NCBI GenBank assembly: GCA_963742725.1
Contig: CAVUMX010000001.1
Location: forward strand, 1,054,001 to 1,118,000
Direction of reading: 5' to 3'
Length of the DNA stretch: 64,000 nucleotides
Origin: CAVVAL01 sp963742725
GTDB lineage: Bacteria; Actinomycetota; Actinomycetes; Mycobacteriales; Cryptosporangiaceae
Every line of letters begins with the position of its first letter. The stretch's first letter is position 1. Shown piece after piece: positions 50,913 through 58,983 of the stretch. A model generated the notes under the pieces. The model had not been told where the DNA came from. It ran no database searches and worked only from the letters and a program-made list of their open reading frames with translations. Made by a program: the position numbers and the translations under genes.

Positions 50913-50939
50913 AACGCGTCGGCTTCCCGTGGGGTTCCC
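50913..50939 (-). promoter_or_regulatory. ECF-type (SigE) promoter of sigE
   Basis: On the minus strand, GGGAAC (50939-50934), a 17-nt spacer and CGTT (50916-50913) match the usual ECF sigma promoter. The leader to the sigE ATG would be about 130 nt. I see no other feature in the 279-nt intergenic region except a GGAGG before the O-methyltransferase. Confidence 0.7.
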
Positions 50940-51053
50940 CTACGCTTGGCGCTGGGTGGCACGGCTACCGCCGAGTCACTTTCCACAACTGTGCCAGCGA
51001 ACCCGCCCGCCCCGCCGTAACGCTGATCCGCCGCGACCTGGAGGAGGTGTGTC

Positions 51054-51695
51054 ATCGACGGGCCAGCGCTCCTCGCCGCCAGCCGCGCGTTCACCGAGGC
51101 GTACGTCGCCGAGGACGCCGTCCTGGCCGGTGCGCGCGCCCGGGCCGCGGAGGTGGGCTGCCCCGTCACGCAGGCCGGCAGCGGCGCGGCGTTGCGGTTC
51201 CTGGCGAGCATCGTCCGGGCCAAGTCGGTGGTCGAGATCGGCACGGGTGTCGGCGTCAGCGGGCTGTGGCTGCTGCGCGGTATGCGTCCGGACGGGGTCC
51301 TGACCAGCATCGACGTCGAGGCCGAGCACCAGCGGATGGCCCGTGCGGCGTTCGTCGAGGCCGGCATCGGGCCCAGCCGGATCCGGCTCATCAACGGGCG
51401 GGCGCTCGAGGTGCTCCCCCGGCTGGCGGACGAGTCCTACGACATGGTCGTGATCGACGCGGTCAAGGCCGAGTACGCCGACTACCTGGTCGAATCCCTG
51501 CGGCTGCTGCGCTGCGGCGGCGTGGTCGCGTTCGACAACGCGCTGCGCGGTGGCAAGGTCGTCGACCCCACAGCCCGTGACCCCGAGTCCGTGGCGCTGC
51601 GTGAGCTGGCGCGCGTGGTCCGCGACCACGACCGGCTCGTACCGGTGATGCTCCCGGTCGGCGACGGCCTGCTGGCGGCCGTCCGCACCCGCTGA
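51054..51695 (+). CDS. O-methyltransferase (Rv1220c-like), start codon unclear
   Basis: The approximately 213-residue protein is a class I S-adenosylmethionine O-methyltransferase of the COMT/CCoAOMT-like group, with the SAM loop VVEIGTGVGVSGLW and MVVIDAVKAEYADYL. The conserved N-terminal helix (AFTEAYVAEDAVLAGARARA) is in frame upstream of the first GTG at 51153, so translation starts earlier. Between the in-frame TGA at 51024 and 51153 there is no ATG, GTG, TTG or CTG before that helix. The ATC at 51054 has AGGAGG 6 nt upstream and is the best candidate. It is divergent from sigE, as Rv1220c is. Confidence 0.82.
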   Translation: MDGPALLAASRAFTEAYVAEDAVLAGARARAAEVGCPVTQAGSGAALRFLASIVRAKSVVEIGTGVGVSGLWLLRGMRPDGVLTSIDVEAEHQRMARAAFVEAGIGPSRIRLINGRALEVLPRLADESYDMVVIDAVKAEYADYLVESLRLLRCGGVVAFDNALRGGKVVDPTARDPESVALRELARVVRDHDRLVPVMLPVGDGLLAAVRTR

Positions 51696-51836
51696 TTCAC
51701 GGCGCGACCTGCGGTGATACCTACGTGTATGGCGGCAATCGCTGTTGTCGTCGCAAACGTGCTCGCGATACGTAAGGGTTACAGCACACCATGTAGACGG
51801 TGAACCGGATGCCCACTACTGAGCGTGGAGGCTGAC

Positions 51837-52046
51837 ATGAACACCACCCAGGACTCCGACACCGAGCGCGGCGAGGCGAGTACGTCGAGCGACGCCGACG
51901 AACCGCCGAGATCCCACGAGATCGCCCGAGCCGTCCGCACGCGAGCCGTCCACCTGCTAGGACCCGACGAAGACAGCTGCGGCCTCTGCCTCAGTGAATG
52001 GCCCTGCCCGCCCCGCTCCTGGGCCGATCTGGCCCTCGGCTTCTAG
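51837..52046 (+). CDS. small Cys-containing hypothetical protein
   Basis: The 69-residue protein has a Ser/Asp/Glu-rich disordered half and a C-terminal part with CGLCLSEWPCPP, which could bind metal through Cys-x2-Cys and a third Cys. Small proteins with this ending occur in actinomycetes, but I know of no function. The ATG at 51837 has GGAGG 5 nt upstream. Its TAG and the TAG of the convergent glgC overlap in the palindrome CTAG. Upstream, 51696-51836 contains no other gene. Confidence 0.6.
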   Translation: MNTTQDSDTERGEASTSSDADEPPRSHEIARAVRTRAVHLLGPDEDSCGLCLSEWPCPPRSWADLALGF

Positions 52047-53263
52047 CCCACTACCCGCTGGCCCTTTCCGAGCACGACGATGCCCGAGTCCGTCACCCGG
52101 TAGTGCTGCCGGTCGTGCTCCAGGTCGACCCCGATCTTGACGCCGTCCGGGACCACCACGTTCTTGTCGAGGATCGCGCGGCGCACCACAGCGCCCTCGC
52201 CGATCTTGACGTTGTGCAGGATCACCGAGTCCGACACGGACGCGTTCTCCGCAACGGCCGTCCCGGCCGACAGGATCGAGTTGTGCACGTGCCCGGTGAC
52301 GATGCAGCCGGCGGACACGATCGACTCCGTCGCCGTGCCCTTGAGCACGAACTTGGCCGGCGCGAGCTGCGGCGGTGACGTGAGGATCGGCCACTTCCGG
52401 TTGTACAGGTTGAAGATCGGGTTGAGCGAGACCAGGTCCATGTGCGCGTCGTAGTAGGAGTCGAGCGTCCCGACGTCGCGCCAGTAGCCCCGGTCGCGGT
52501 CGGTCGAGCCCGGTACCTCGTTGTCCTTGAAGTCGTAGACCTCGGCGTCGCCCTTGTCCACGAGCATCGGGATGATGTTGCCGCCCATGTCGTGCACGGA
52601 CGTCGGGTCGTCCGCGTCGGTCTTCAGCGCCTCCAGCAGCGCGTCCGTGGTGAACACGTAGTTGCCCATCGACGCGTACGTCACGTCCGGGTCGTCCGGG
52701 ACGCTCGGCGGGTTGGCCGGCTTCTCCAGGAACTGGGTGATGCGACGCCCGTCGGCGCCGGTCTCGATGACCCCGAACGCCACGGCCTCGGCGCGCGGCA
52801 CCCGGATGCCCGCCACGGTGACGCCCGCACCGGAGGCGATGTGCTGCTCGACCATCTGGCGAGAGTCCATCCGGTACACGTGGTCGGCGCCGAAGACGAC
52901 GATGTACTCCGGTTCCTCGTCGTAGACCAGGTTGAGGGACTGGAAGATCGCGTCGGCGCTGCCGGTGAACCAGCGCGGGCCGAGCCGCTGCTGCGCCGGC
53001 ACGGGGGTGATGTAGTTGCCGAGCAGCGTCGACATCCGCCACGTGTAGGTGATGTGGCGGTCGAGCGAGTGCGACTTGTACTGCGTCAGCACGCAGATCT
53101 TGAGGTACCCGGCATTGACCAGGTTCGAGAGCGCGAAATCGACAAGCCGGTACTGCCCGCCGAAGGGAACCGCGGGTTTCGCCCGGTCAGCGGTGAGCGG
53201 CATCAGCCGCTTACCCTCGCCGCCCGCCAGGACAATGCCCAGAACCGACCGCGCGCTCGCCAT
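52043..53263 (-). CDS. glgC: GlgC: glucose-1-phosphate adenylyltransferase
   Basis: The 406-residue enzyme makes ADP-glucose for glycogen and, in actinobacteria, for GlgM-dependent maltose-1-phosphate and capsular glucan. Seen are the nucleotidyl loop LAGGEGKRLMPLTADRAKPAVPFGG, YRLVDFALSN, the substrate region FLEKPANPP, GYWRDVGTLDSYYDAH, and a C-terminal left-handed beta-helix. The ATG at 53263 has TAGGGT 6 nt upstream. The divergent GlgA/GlgM-type gene starts 22 nt away. Confidence 0.95.
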   Translation of the reverse strand: MASARSVLGIVLAGGEGKRLMPLTADRAKPAVPFGGQYRLVDFALSNLVNAGYLKICVLTQYKSHSLDRHITYTWRMSTLLGNYITPVPAQQRLGPRWFTGSADAIFQSLNLVYDEEPEYIVVFGADHVYRMDSRQMVEQHIASGAGVTVAGIRVPRAEAVAFGVIETGADGRRITQFLEKPANPPSVPDDPDVTYASMGNYVFTTDALLEALKTDADDPTSVHDMGGNIIPMLVDKGDAEVYDFKDNEVPGSTDRDRGYWRDVGTLDSYYDAHMDLVSLNPIFNLYNRKWPILTSPPQLAPAKFVLKGTATESIVSAGCIVTGHVHNSILSAGTAVAENASVSDSVILHNVKIGEGAVVRRAILDKNVVVPDGVKIGVDLEHDRQHYRVTDSGIVVLGKGQRVVG

Positions 53264-53269
53264 GTCCTG

Positions 53270-53279
53270 ACCCTAATCT
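53270..53279. promoter_or_regulatory. bidirectional leaderless promoter core ACCCTAATCT
   Basis: Rightward TAATCT (53274-53279) and leftward TAGGGT (complement of 53270-53275) share the central TA. Each is 6 nt from its ATG (53286 and 53263). The geometry is the same as at 38010. Confidence 0.6.
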
Positions 53280-53285
53280 GAGCAC

Positions 53286-54440
53286 ATGCGGATCGCAGTG
53301 CTCACGAATGAATACCCGCCGAAGATCTACGGCGGCGCCGGTGTGCACGTGGACTTCCTGGTCCGGGAGCTGCGCCGGCTGGTGGACGTGGACGTGCACT
53401 GTTTCGGCGGGCCGCGCCCTGATGCCATGGGCTACGAGCCGTCCGACGAGCTGACCGACGCCAACCTCGCGCTGCGGGCACTGTCGGTCGACCTCCAGAT
53501 GGCGGCGCACGTGTCCGCCGCGGACGTCGTCCACTCGCACACCTGGTACGCGGGGCTCGGCGGGCATCTGGCCGGGATGCTGAACGGCGTCCCGCACGTC
53601 GTCACCGCGCATTCGCTGGAGCCCCTGCGGCCGTGGAAGCGGGAGCAGCTCGGCGGCGGGTACGACGTGTCCTGCTGGGCCGAGCGGACGGCGTGCGAGG
53701 GCGCCGACGCCGTCATCGCGGTCAGCGCGGGGATGCGCCAGGACATTCTGGACACGTACCCGGGCATCGACCCGCGGAAGGTGCACGTCGTCCACAACGG
53801 CGTCGACACCGAGCTGTACGCGCCGGACGAGGAGGTCGACGCGCTGCGGCGCCACGGCATCGACCCGGAGCGGCCGTACGTGCTCTACGTCGGCCGGATC
53901 ACCCGGCAGAAGGGGCTGCCGCACCTGCTCGCGGCGGCCCACCGGCTGGAGCCGGGTGTGCAGCTGGTCCTGTGCGCGTCGGCGCCGGACACGCCCGAGA
54001 TCGCCGCCGAGGTAGAGAGCGAGGTGGCGGCCCTGGAGGCCGAGCGGGGCGGCGTCGTCTGGCTGCGCGACATGCTGCCGCGTCCGGAGCTGGTCCAGCT
54101 GCTGAGCCATGCGACCGCGTTCTGCTGCCCGTCCGTGTACGAACCGCTGGGCATCGTGAACCTGGAGGCCATGGCGTGCCACGCGCCGGTCGTGGCCAGC
54201 GCGGTCGGCGGGATCCCCGAGGTCGTCGCGGACGGCGAGACCGGACTGCTCGTGCCGTACTCGCCGGACGACGAGCGCGCGTTCGAGGAGGGTCTGGCCG
54301 AGGCGTTGAACACGCTGGTCCGGGATCCGCAGCGCGCGACGGCGATGGGCAAGGCCGGCCGGGACCGGGCGGTGGACCTGTTCAGCTGGGAAGCCATCGC
54401 CGAACAGACGGTGACCGTCTACATGTCCGTTCGCGGGTAG
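53286..54440 (+). CDS. glgM: actinobacterial GlgA/GlgM-type glucosyltransferase
   Basis: The 384-residue GT4-family enzyme matches Rv1212c: MRIAVLTNEYPPKIYGGAGVHV at the N-terminus, DVVHSHTWYAGLGGHLAG, the nucleotide-sugar segment VGRITRQKGLPHLLAAA, and EPLGIVNLEAMA (E-x7-E). In mycobacteria this enzyme uses ADP-glucose to make maltose 1-phosphate, and was earlier called glycogen synthase. It is divergent from glgC, whose product it uses, and the two share a promoter region of 22 bp. The ATG at 53286 is probably the 5' end of the mRNA. Confidence 0.92.
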   Translation: MRIAVLTNEYPPKIYGGAGVHVDFLVRELRRLVDVDVHCFGGPRPDAMGYEPSDELTDANLALRALSVDLQMAAHVSAADVVHSHTWYAGLGGHLAGMLNGVPHVVTAHSLEPLRPWKREQLGGGYDVSCWAERTACEGADAVIAVSAGMRQDILDTYPGIDPRKVHVVHNGVDTELYAPDEEVDALRRHGIDPERPYVLYVGRITRQKGLPHLLAAAHRLEPGVQLVLCASAPDTPEIAAEVESEVAALEAERGGVVWLRDMLPRPELVQLLSHATAFCCPSVYEPLGIVNLEAMACHAPVVASAVGGIPEVVADGETGLLVPYSPDDERAFEEGLAEALNTLVRDPQRATAMGKAGRDRAVDLFSWEAIAEQTVTVYMSVRG

Positions 54441-54451
54441 ACGGTCGCGAG

Positions 54452-54466
54452 CCGGTCTCGGACCGG
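54452..54466 (+). terminator. short hairpin after glgM
   Basis: CCGGTC-TCG-GACCGG is a perfect 6-bp stem 12 nt past the glgM stop. It is short, so this is tentative. The rest of 54441-54586 holds no gene; a promoter for the liv operon should lie there. Confidence 0.35.
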
Positions 54467-54586
54467 TAAATGTAGTGGTCTCACAGGCAGTCTTCATACA
54501 GACGCGGTGCGCGACATCGGCGTAAGGTGCGGCCACGGGCGCGCCCCGTAACTGTCGGTCACGGGTGACTGAACCTGGGGAGTCGC

Positions 54587-55402
54587 ATGGGAGATCCAGC
54601 GTCCACGGAACCCCTGCTCGCCGTCCGGAACCTCGAAGTGGTCTACGACGACATCGCGCTCGTCCTGCGCGGCGTGAGCCTCGAAGTTCCGGACGGCGCG
54701 ATCGTCGCCCTGCTCGGCGCCAACGGTGCCGGCAAGACGACGCTGCTCCGGGCGATATCCGGCCTGCTCGACGTCCACGACGGCGAGGTCACCAAGGGCA
54801 CGGTCACCTTCGACGGCCAGCCGATCCACGGGCTGAGACCCGCGCGGATCGTCGCCCGGGGCGTGAAGCAGGTGATGGAGGGCCGCCGGATCTTCGCCGA
54901 GTTCACCGTCGAGGAGAACCTGCGGGTCGGCGCCCACACCGACTCGCGCGGCACCAAGGAGAACCTGGCGCGGGTGTACGGGCTTTTCCCGGTCCTCGGC
55001 GAACGTCGCAAGCGGACGGCCGGCTACCTGTCCGGCGGCGAGCAGCAGATGCTCGCGATGGGACGCGCGCTCATGTCGAACCCGCGGCTGCTGCTGCTCG
55101 ACGAACCGAGCCTCGGGCTGGCGCCGCTGCTGGTCCAGCAGATCCGCGACCTGATCGTCGAGATCAACAAGCAGGGCACCACCGTGCTGCTGGTCGAGCA
55201 GAACGCCGCGATGGCGCTGTCGATCGCCGACCACGGATACGTGCTGGAGACGGGCAAGGTCGTGATGGACCGGCCAGCCGCCGCCCTGCTCGCCGACTCC
55301 GACGTCCGGGAGTTCTACCTCGGACTCCACACCGAAGGCACCACAGCGAAATCGTTCCGGGACGTCAAGCACTACAAGCGGCGGAAGCGGTGGCTGTCAT
55401 GA
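54587..55402 (+). CDS. livF: LivF-like ABC transporter ATPase
   Basis: The 271-residue ATPase of the branched-chain amino-acid type (HAAT family) has Walker A GANGAGKTT, the LivF-typical VMEGRRIFAEFTVEENLRVG, signature YLSGGEQQM, Walker B LLLLDEPSLGLAPL, and VLLVEQNA. The C-terminus has a Lys/Arg-rich extension of about 20 residues. The ATG at 54587 has GGGGAG upstream. Its stop overlaps the livG ATG (ATGA). It heads an operon whose other members are an acyl-CoA ligase and two permeases. Confidence 0.92.
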   Translation: MGDPASTEPLLAVRNLEVVYDDIALVLRGVSLEVPDGAIVALLGANGAGKTTLLRAISGLLDVHDGEVTKGTVTFDGQPIHGLRPARIVARGVKQVMEGRRIFAEFTVEENLRVGAHTDSRGTKENLARVYGLFPVLGERRKRTAGYLSGGEQQMLAMGRALMSNPRLLLLDEPSLGLAPLLVQQIRDLIVEINKQGTTVLLVEQNAAMALSIADHGYVLETGKVVMDRPAAALLADSDVREFYLGLHTEGTTAKSFRDVKHYKRRKRWLS

Positions 55403-56184
55403 CCGTCCTCACCTTCGACGACGTCCACCTCTCCTTCGCCGGCGTGAAGGCGATCAACGGCGTGTCGTTCGAGGTCGGCGACCGCGAGCTGTTCGCGGTC
55501 ATCGGGCCGAACGGCGCCGGCAAGACCTCGATCTTCAACGTCCTGTCCGGCGTGTACCGGCCACAGCGCGGCGCGGTCACGTTCCACGGCACCGACCTGC
55601 TCGGGATGGCGCCGCACCGCATCGCGCGGCTCGGCATGGCACGGACGTTCCAGAACGTCGAGCTGTTCAGCAACCTGACGGTCGTCGACAACCTCATGCT
55701 CGGGCGGCACACGCACGTCCGCTACGGCGTGCTCGCCGCGCTCGGCTGGCTGGGCAAGGCGCGGAACGAGGAACTCGCGCACCGGGCCAAGGTCGAGGAC
55801 GTCATCGACTTCCTCGAACTGGCGCAGTGGCGGCGGCACCCGGTCGGGCTGCTGCCGTACGGCGTCCAGAAACGCGTCGAGCTGGGACGGGCGCTCGCGA
55901 TGGAACCGAAACTCCTCCTCCTGGACGAGCCGGTCGCCGGCATGAACGTCGAGGAGACCGAGGACATGGCGCGGTTCGTCCTCGACATCCGGGACGAGCT
56001 GGACATCCCGATGATCATGGTCGAGCACGACATGGGCCTGGTCATGGACCTCGCCGACCGGGTCCTCGTGGTCGACTTCGGCTCCCCCATCACCACCGGC
56101 ACCCCTGCGGACGTCCAGCGCGACCCCGACGTGATCCGCGCCTACCTCGGCGAGGAACACCACGTCGAGGAGGTCGCGCCATGA
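55399..56184 (+). CDS. livG: LivG-like ABC transporter ATPase
   Basis: The 261-residue ATPase has Walker A GPNGAGKTS, the LivG-typical RTFQNVELFSNLTVVDNLMLG, signature LPYGVQKRVELGRAL (LSGGQ replaced as in LivG proteins), Walker B LLLLDEPVAGMN and MVEHDMG. It pairs with LivF at the membrane. Its ATG overlaps the livF stop. Its stop overlaps the ATG of a 27-codon reading frame. Confidence 0.92.
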   Translation: MTVLTFDDVHLSFAGVKAINGVSFEVGDRELFAVIGPNGAGKTSIFNVLSGVYRPQRGAVTFHGTDLLGMAPHRIARLGMARTFQNVELFSNLTVVDNLMLGRHTHVRYGVLAALGWLGKARNEELAHRAKVEDVIDFLELAQWRRHPVGLLPYGVQKRVELGRALAMEPKLLLLDEPVAGMNVEETEDMARFVLDIRDELDIPMIMVEHDMGLVMDLADRVLVVDFGSPITTGTPADVQRDPDVIRAYLGEEHHVEEVAP

Positions 56185-56264
56185 CTGTGCACCCCGCCGA
56201 CCCTCTGCGCTCCGCTCCTCGCTCCTTCGTCGCTGCGATGCTCACTCCGAGGGCCGTCTCATGA
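56181..56264 (+). CDS. 27-codon reading frame bridging livG and the ligase gene
   Basis: An ATG overlapping the livG stop (ATGA) opens a 27-residue frame, MTVHPADPLRSAPRSFVAAM with a short tail, and its TGA overlaps the ATG of the ligase gene (ATGA). The peptide has no recognisable motif. The DNA resembles short intergenic repeats (CGCTCCGCTCCTCGCTCC). It may be a coupling peptide that carries ribosomes across the gap, or an inserted repeat. Confidence 0.4.
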   Translation: MTVHPADPLRSAPRSFVAAMLTPRAVS

Positions 56265-58099
56265 CCGCCACGATCGTCACCAGGGTCAGGGACCGGGCCG
56301 CCGCCACGCCGGCCAAGGTCGCCATGAGGGAGAAGGACTTCGGCATCTGGCAGGAGGTGACCTGGACGGCGTACTGGGAGAATGTGCTCGACGTCGCGCA
56401 CGCGTTCCTCGCGCTCGGCGTCGAGCCCGGCGACCGGATCGCCATCCAGTCCGAGAACCGCCGCGAGTGGCTCTACACCGACCTCGCCGCTGTCGCGGTG
56501 CGGGCCGCGACCGTCGGGCTGTACCCCACCAACCCGCCGCCTGAGGTCGGGTACCTGCTCGCCGACTCGGGCGCCCGGATCCTCGTCGCCGAGGACCAGG
56601 AGCAGGTCGACAAGGTCCTGGCGGTCCTGCCCGACCTGCCCGACCTGGACCGGATCGTCTACCTGGAGCCGCGCGGGATCCGCCGCCGCTACGACAACCC
56701 GCGCCTGCTCGGCTGGGACGGGCTCCTGGACCTCGGCCGCGAGCACCGCAAGGCCAACCCCGGCGCCGTCGAGGAGCGCATGGCCGCGGCGGCGCCGGAC
56801 GACCTCGCGACGCTGATCTACACGTCCGGCACGACCGGGCGGCCCAAGGGCGCGATGCTGACGGTCGCCAACGTCGAGTTCGCCGTGAAGACGCTGGTGG
56901 AGGGCGGCGGCTTCACGTCCCCGCCGCCCACCGAGGCGGACGTGATGCTGTCGTACCTGCCCCTGTGCCACGTCGCCGAGCGGATCTTCACGACCTGGTT
57001 CAACGCGGCCTGCGGCGTGCAGGTGAACTTCGCCGAGTCGATCGAGACCGTGCCGGCGAACCTGCGCGAGGTCCAGCCGACGATCCTGTTCGGCGTACCG
57101 CGCATCTGGGAGAAGATCCTCGCGGGCGTCACGATCAGGGCGGCGAACGCGTCCCGGCTCAAGCGGGCCGTGCACCGCGCCGGCATGGGGCTGGCCCGGC
57201 GCGTGTCGAGGACGCTGGTCCGCACCGGAGGCCGCCACACCGCCGGGTCCCGTCTCCTGTACGCCGCCGGCTACGTCCTGCTGTTCCGCGCGCTCAAGGA
57301 CCGGATCGGCATGCGGAAGGTACGGCACGCCGCGTCCGGCGCCGCCCCCATCGCGCCCGACGTCCTCACGTTCTTCATGGGGATCGGCGTCCCGATGCAC
57401 GAGCTGTACGGGATGACCGAGAACAGCGCGATCGCCACCGGCAACCGTGCGGGGCGCGTCAAGGTCGGGACGGTCGGCGAGCCCCAGAACGGCACCGAGC
57501 TGCGGATCGACGAGGCGACCGGCGAGATCCTGACCCGCCACCCGGGCGTCTTCGCCGGGTACTGGCGCCGTCCCGAGGCCACCGCCGAAGTCCTGGAGCC
57601 CGACGGCTGGCTGCACACCGGAGACGTCGGCGAGTGGGTGGACGGCACGCACGTCCGGATCACGGACCGGATGAAGGACATCATCATCACGGCCGGCGGG
57701 AAGAACATCGCGCCGTCCGAGATCGAGAACGCGCTCAAGACCTCCCCGTACGTCAAGGAGGCCGTGGTCGTCGGCGACCGCCGCGCGTACCTGACGGCGC
57801 TCGTCGGGATCGAGCTGGACACCGTCGGCGACTGGGCGCAACGCCGCCGCATCCCGTACACGACCTACCGCGACCTGACCGAGAAACCGGAGGTCCTGGC
57901 GCTCGTCCAGGGCGTCGTGGACGGCGTGAACGCGCGCGTCGCCACCGTCGAGCAGGTACGGACGTTCCGGATGCTGCCGAAGGAACTCGACCACGAGGAC
58001 GGCGAGCTGACCGCGACGCAGAAGGTGAAGCGCGCGGCACTGGTCGGCATGTTCGGCGAGCTGGTCGAGTCCATGTACGGCGCGGGGGTGAAGCGGTGA
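56261..58099 (+). CDS. long-chain acyl-CoA synthetase (AMP-forming)
   Basis: The 612-residue ANL-superfamily enzyme has the P-loop LIYTSGTTGRPKGAM (about residues 186-200), LPLCHVAERI, ELYGMTENSA, WLHTGDVGEW and DRMKDIIITAGGKNIAPSEIEN, as in FadD15/FAA1-type long-chain ligases. It forms acyl-adenylate and then acyl-CoA. Its place within a liv-type transporter operon suggests that an imported carboxylic acid is activated on entry. The ATG at 56261 overlaps the preceding short frame and its stop overlaps livH. Confidence 0.92.
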   Translation: MTATIVTRVRDRAAATPAKVAMREKDFGIWQEVTWTAYWENVLDVAHAFLALGVEPGDRIAIQSENRREWLYTDLAAVAVRAATVGLYPTNPPPEVGYLLADSGARILVAEDQEQVDKVLAVLPDLPDLDRIVYLEPRGIRRRYDNPRLLGWDGLLDLGREHRKANPGAVEERMAAAAPDDLATLIYTSGTTGRPKGAMLTVANVEFAVKTLVEGGGFTSPPPTEADVMLSYLPLCHVAERIFTTWFNAACGVQVNFAESIETVPANLREVQPTILFGVPRIWEKILAGVTIRAANASRLKRAVHRAGMGLARRVSRTLVRTGGRHTAGSRLLYAAGYVLLFRALKDRIGMRKVRHAASGAAPIAPDVLTFFMGIGVPMHELYGMTENSAIATGNRAGRVKVGTVGEPQNGTELRIDEATGEILTRHPGVFAGYWRRPEATAEVLEPDGWLHTGDVGEWVDGTHVRITDRMKDIIITAGGKNIAPSEIENALKTSPYVKEAVVVGDRRAYLTALVGIELDTVGDWAQRRRIPYTTYRDLTEKPEVLALVQGVVDGVNARVATVEQVRTFRMLPKELDHEDGELTATQKVKRAALVGMFGELVESMYGAGVKR

Positions 58100-58983
58100 A
58101 CGACCTGCTCCAGAGCCTGGTCCGGGGCCTCGGCACCGGCTCGGTGTACGCGCTGCTCGCGGTCGGCTTCGTGATCATCTACAAGTCCACGCGGGTCATC
58201 AGCTTCGCCCAGCCGGCGCTGATGCTCACCGGCGCGGTGCTGGTCAGCTACCTGGCGGTGAAGGTGAACTTCTACCTCGCCGTCCTGGCGGCGGCCGGCC
58301 TGGTGGCGCTGCTGGCGCTCGTGGTGGAGCGGCTGGCGCTGCGGCCGATGGTCGGCAAGCCGGTGTTCGTGGTCGCGATCATCACGCTCGGCGTCGACAT
58401 CGTGATCCGCGTGGTCGTGAACAGCTTCATCGGGCGGGAGGTCCGCCAGATCGGCGACCCGTGGGGGCTCGACACGTTCACGGTCGGCAGCGTGCCGGTG
58501 GAGAAGCGCTATGTGGCGATGATCGTCACGACGGCCGTCCTCGTCACCGCTCTCTTCTTGTTCTTCCGGTACTCCCGCATCGGGCTGGCGATGCGCGCCA
58601 CCGCCTTCGACCAGGAGGTGGCGATGGCGCAGGGCATCTCCGTCGGCACGGTGTTCGCCCTGTCGTGGGCGATCGCGGGGGCGCTCGCCGCGGTCGCCGG
58701 CACGTTCGTCGGGACGGGCGCAGGCGTGGACCAGCAGACCTGGATCGTCGCCCTGATCGCGCTGCCGGCGATCATCCTCGGCGGCCTGGACTCCGTGCCC
58801 GGCGCGGTCGTCGGCGGGCTCGGGATCGGTGTCGTCCAGTCGCTGGTCGGCACGTACCAGGGCAGCTACGCGCCGTGGCTCGGCAACAACTTCGCGGTCG
58901 TCGCGCCGTACGTGGTGATGCTCGCCGTGCTCCTGATCCGTCCGTACGGGCTCTTCGGCACCCGGGAGGTTGAGCGCGTATGA
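58096..58983 (+). CDS. livH: LivH-like ABC transporter permease
   Basis: The 295-residue permease has about eight membrane helices and LivH-type sequence: GLGTGSVYALLAVGFVIIYKSTRVISFAQPAL, RYSRIGLAMRATAFDQEVA and GGLDSVPGAVVGG. It forms the channel with LivM. The GTG at 58096 overlaps the ligase stop (GTGA), and its stop overlaps the livM ATG. Confidence 0.92.
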   Translation: MNDLLQSLVRGLGTGSVYALLAVGFVIIYKSTRVISFAQPALMLTGAVLVSYLAVKVNFYLAVLAAAGLVALLALVVERLALRPMVGKPVFVVAIITLGVDIVIRVVVNSFIGREVRQIGDPWGLDTFTVGSVPVEKRYVAMIVTTAVLVTALFLFFRYSRIGLAMRATAFDQEVAMAQGISVGTVFALSWAIAGALAAVAGTFVGTGAGVDQQTWIVALIALPAIILGGLDSVPGAVVGGLGIGVVQSLVGTYQGSYAPWLGNNFAVVAPYVVMLAVLLIRPYGLFGTREVERV

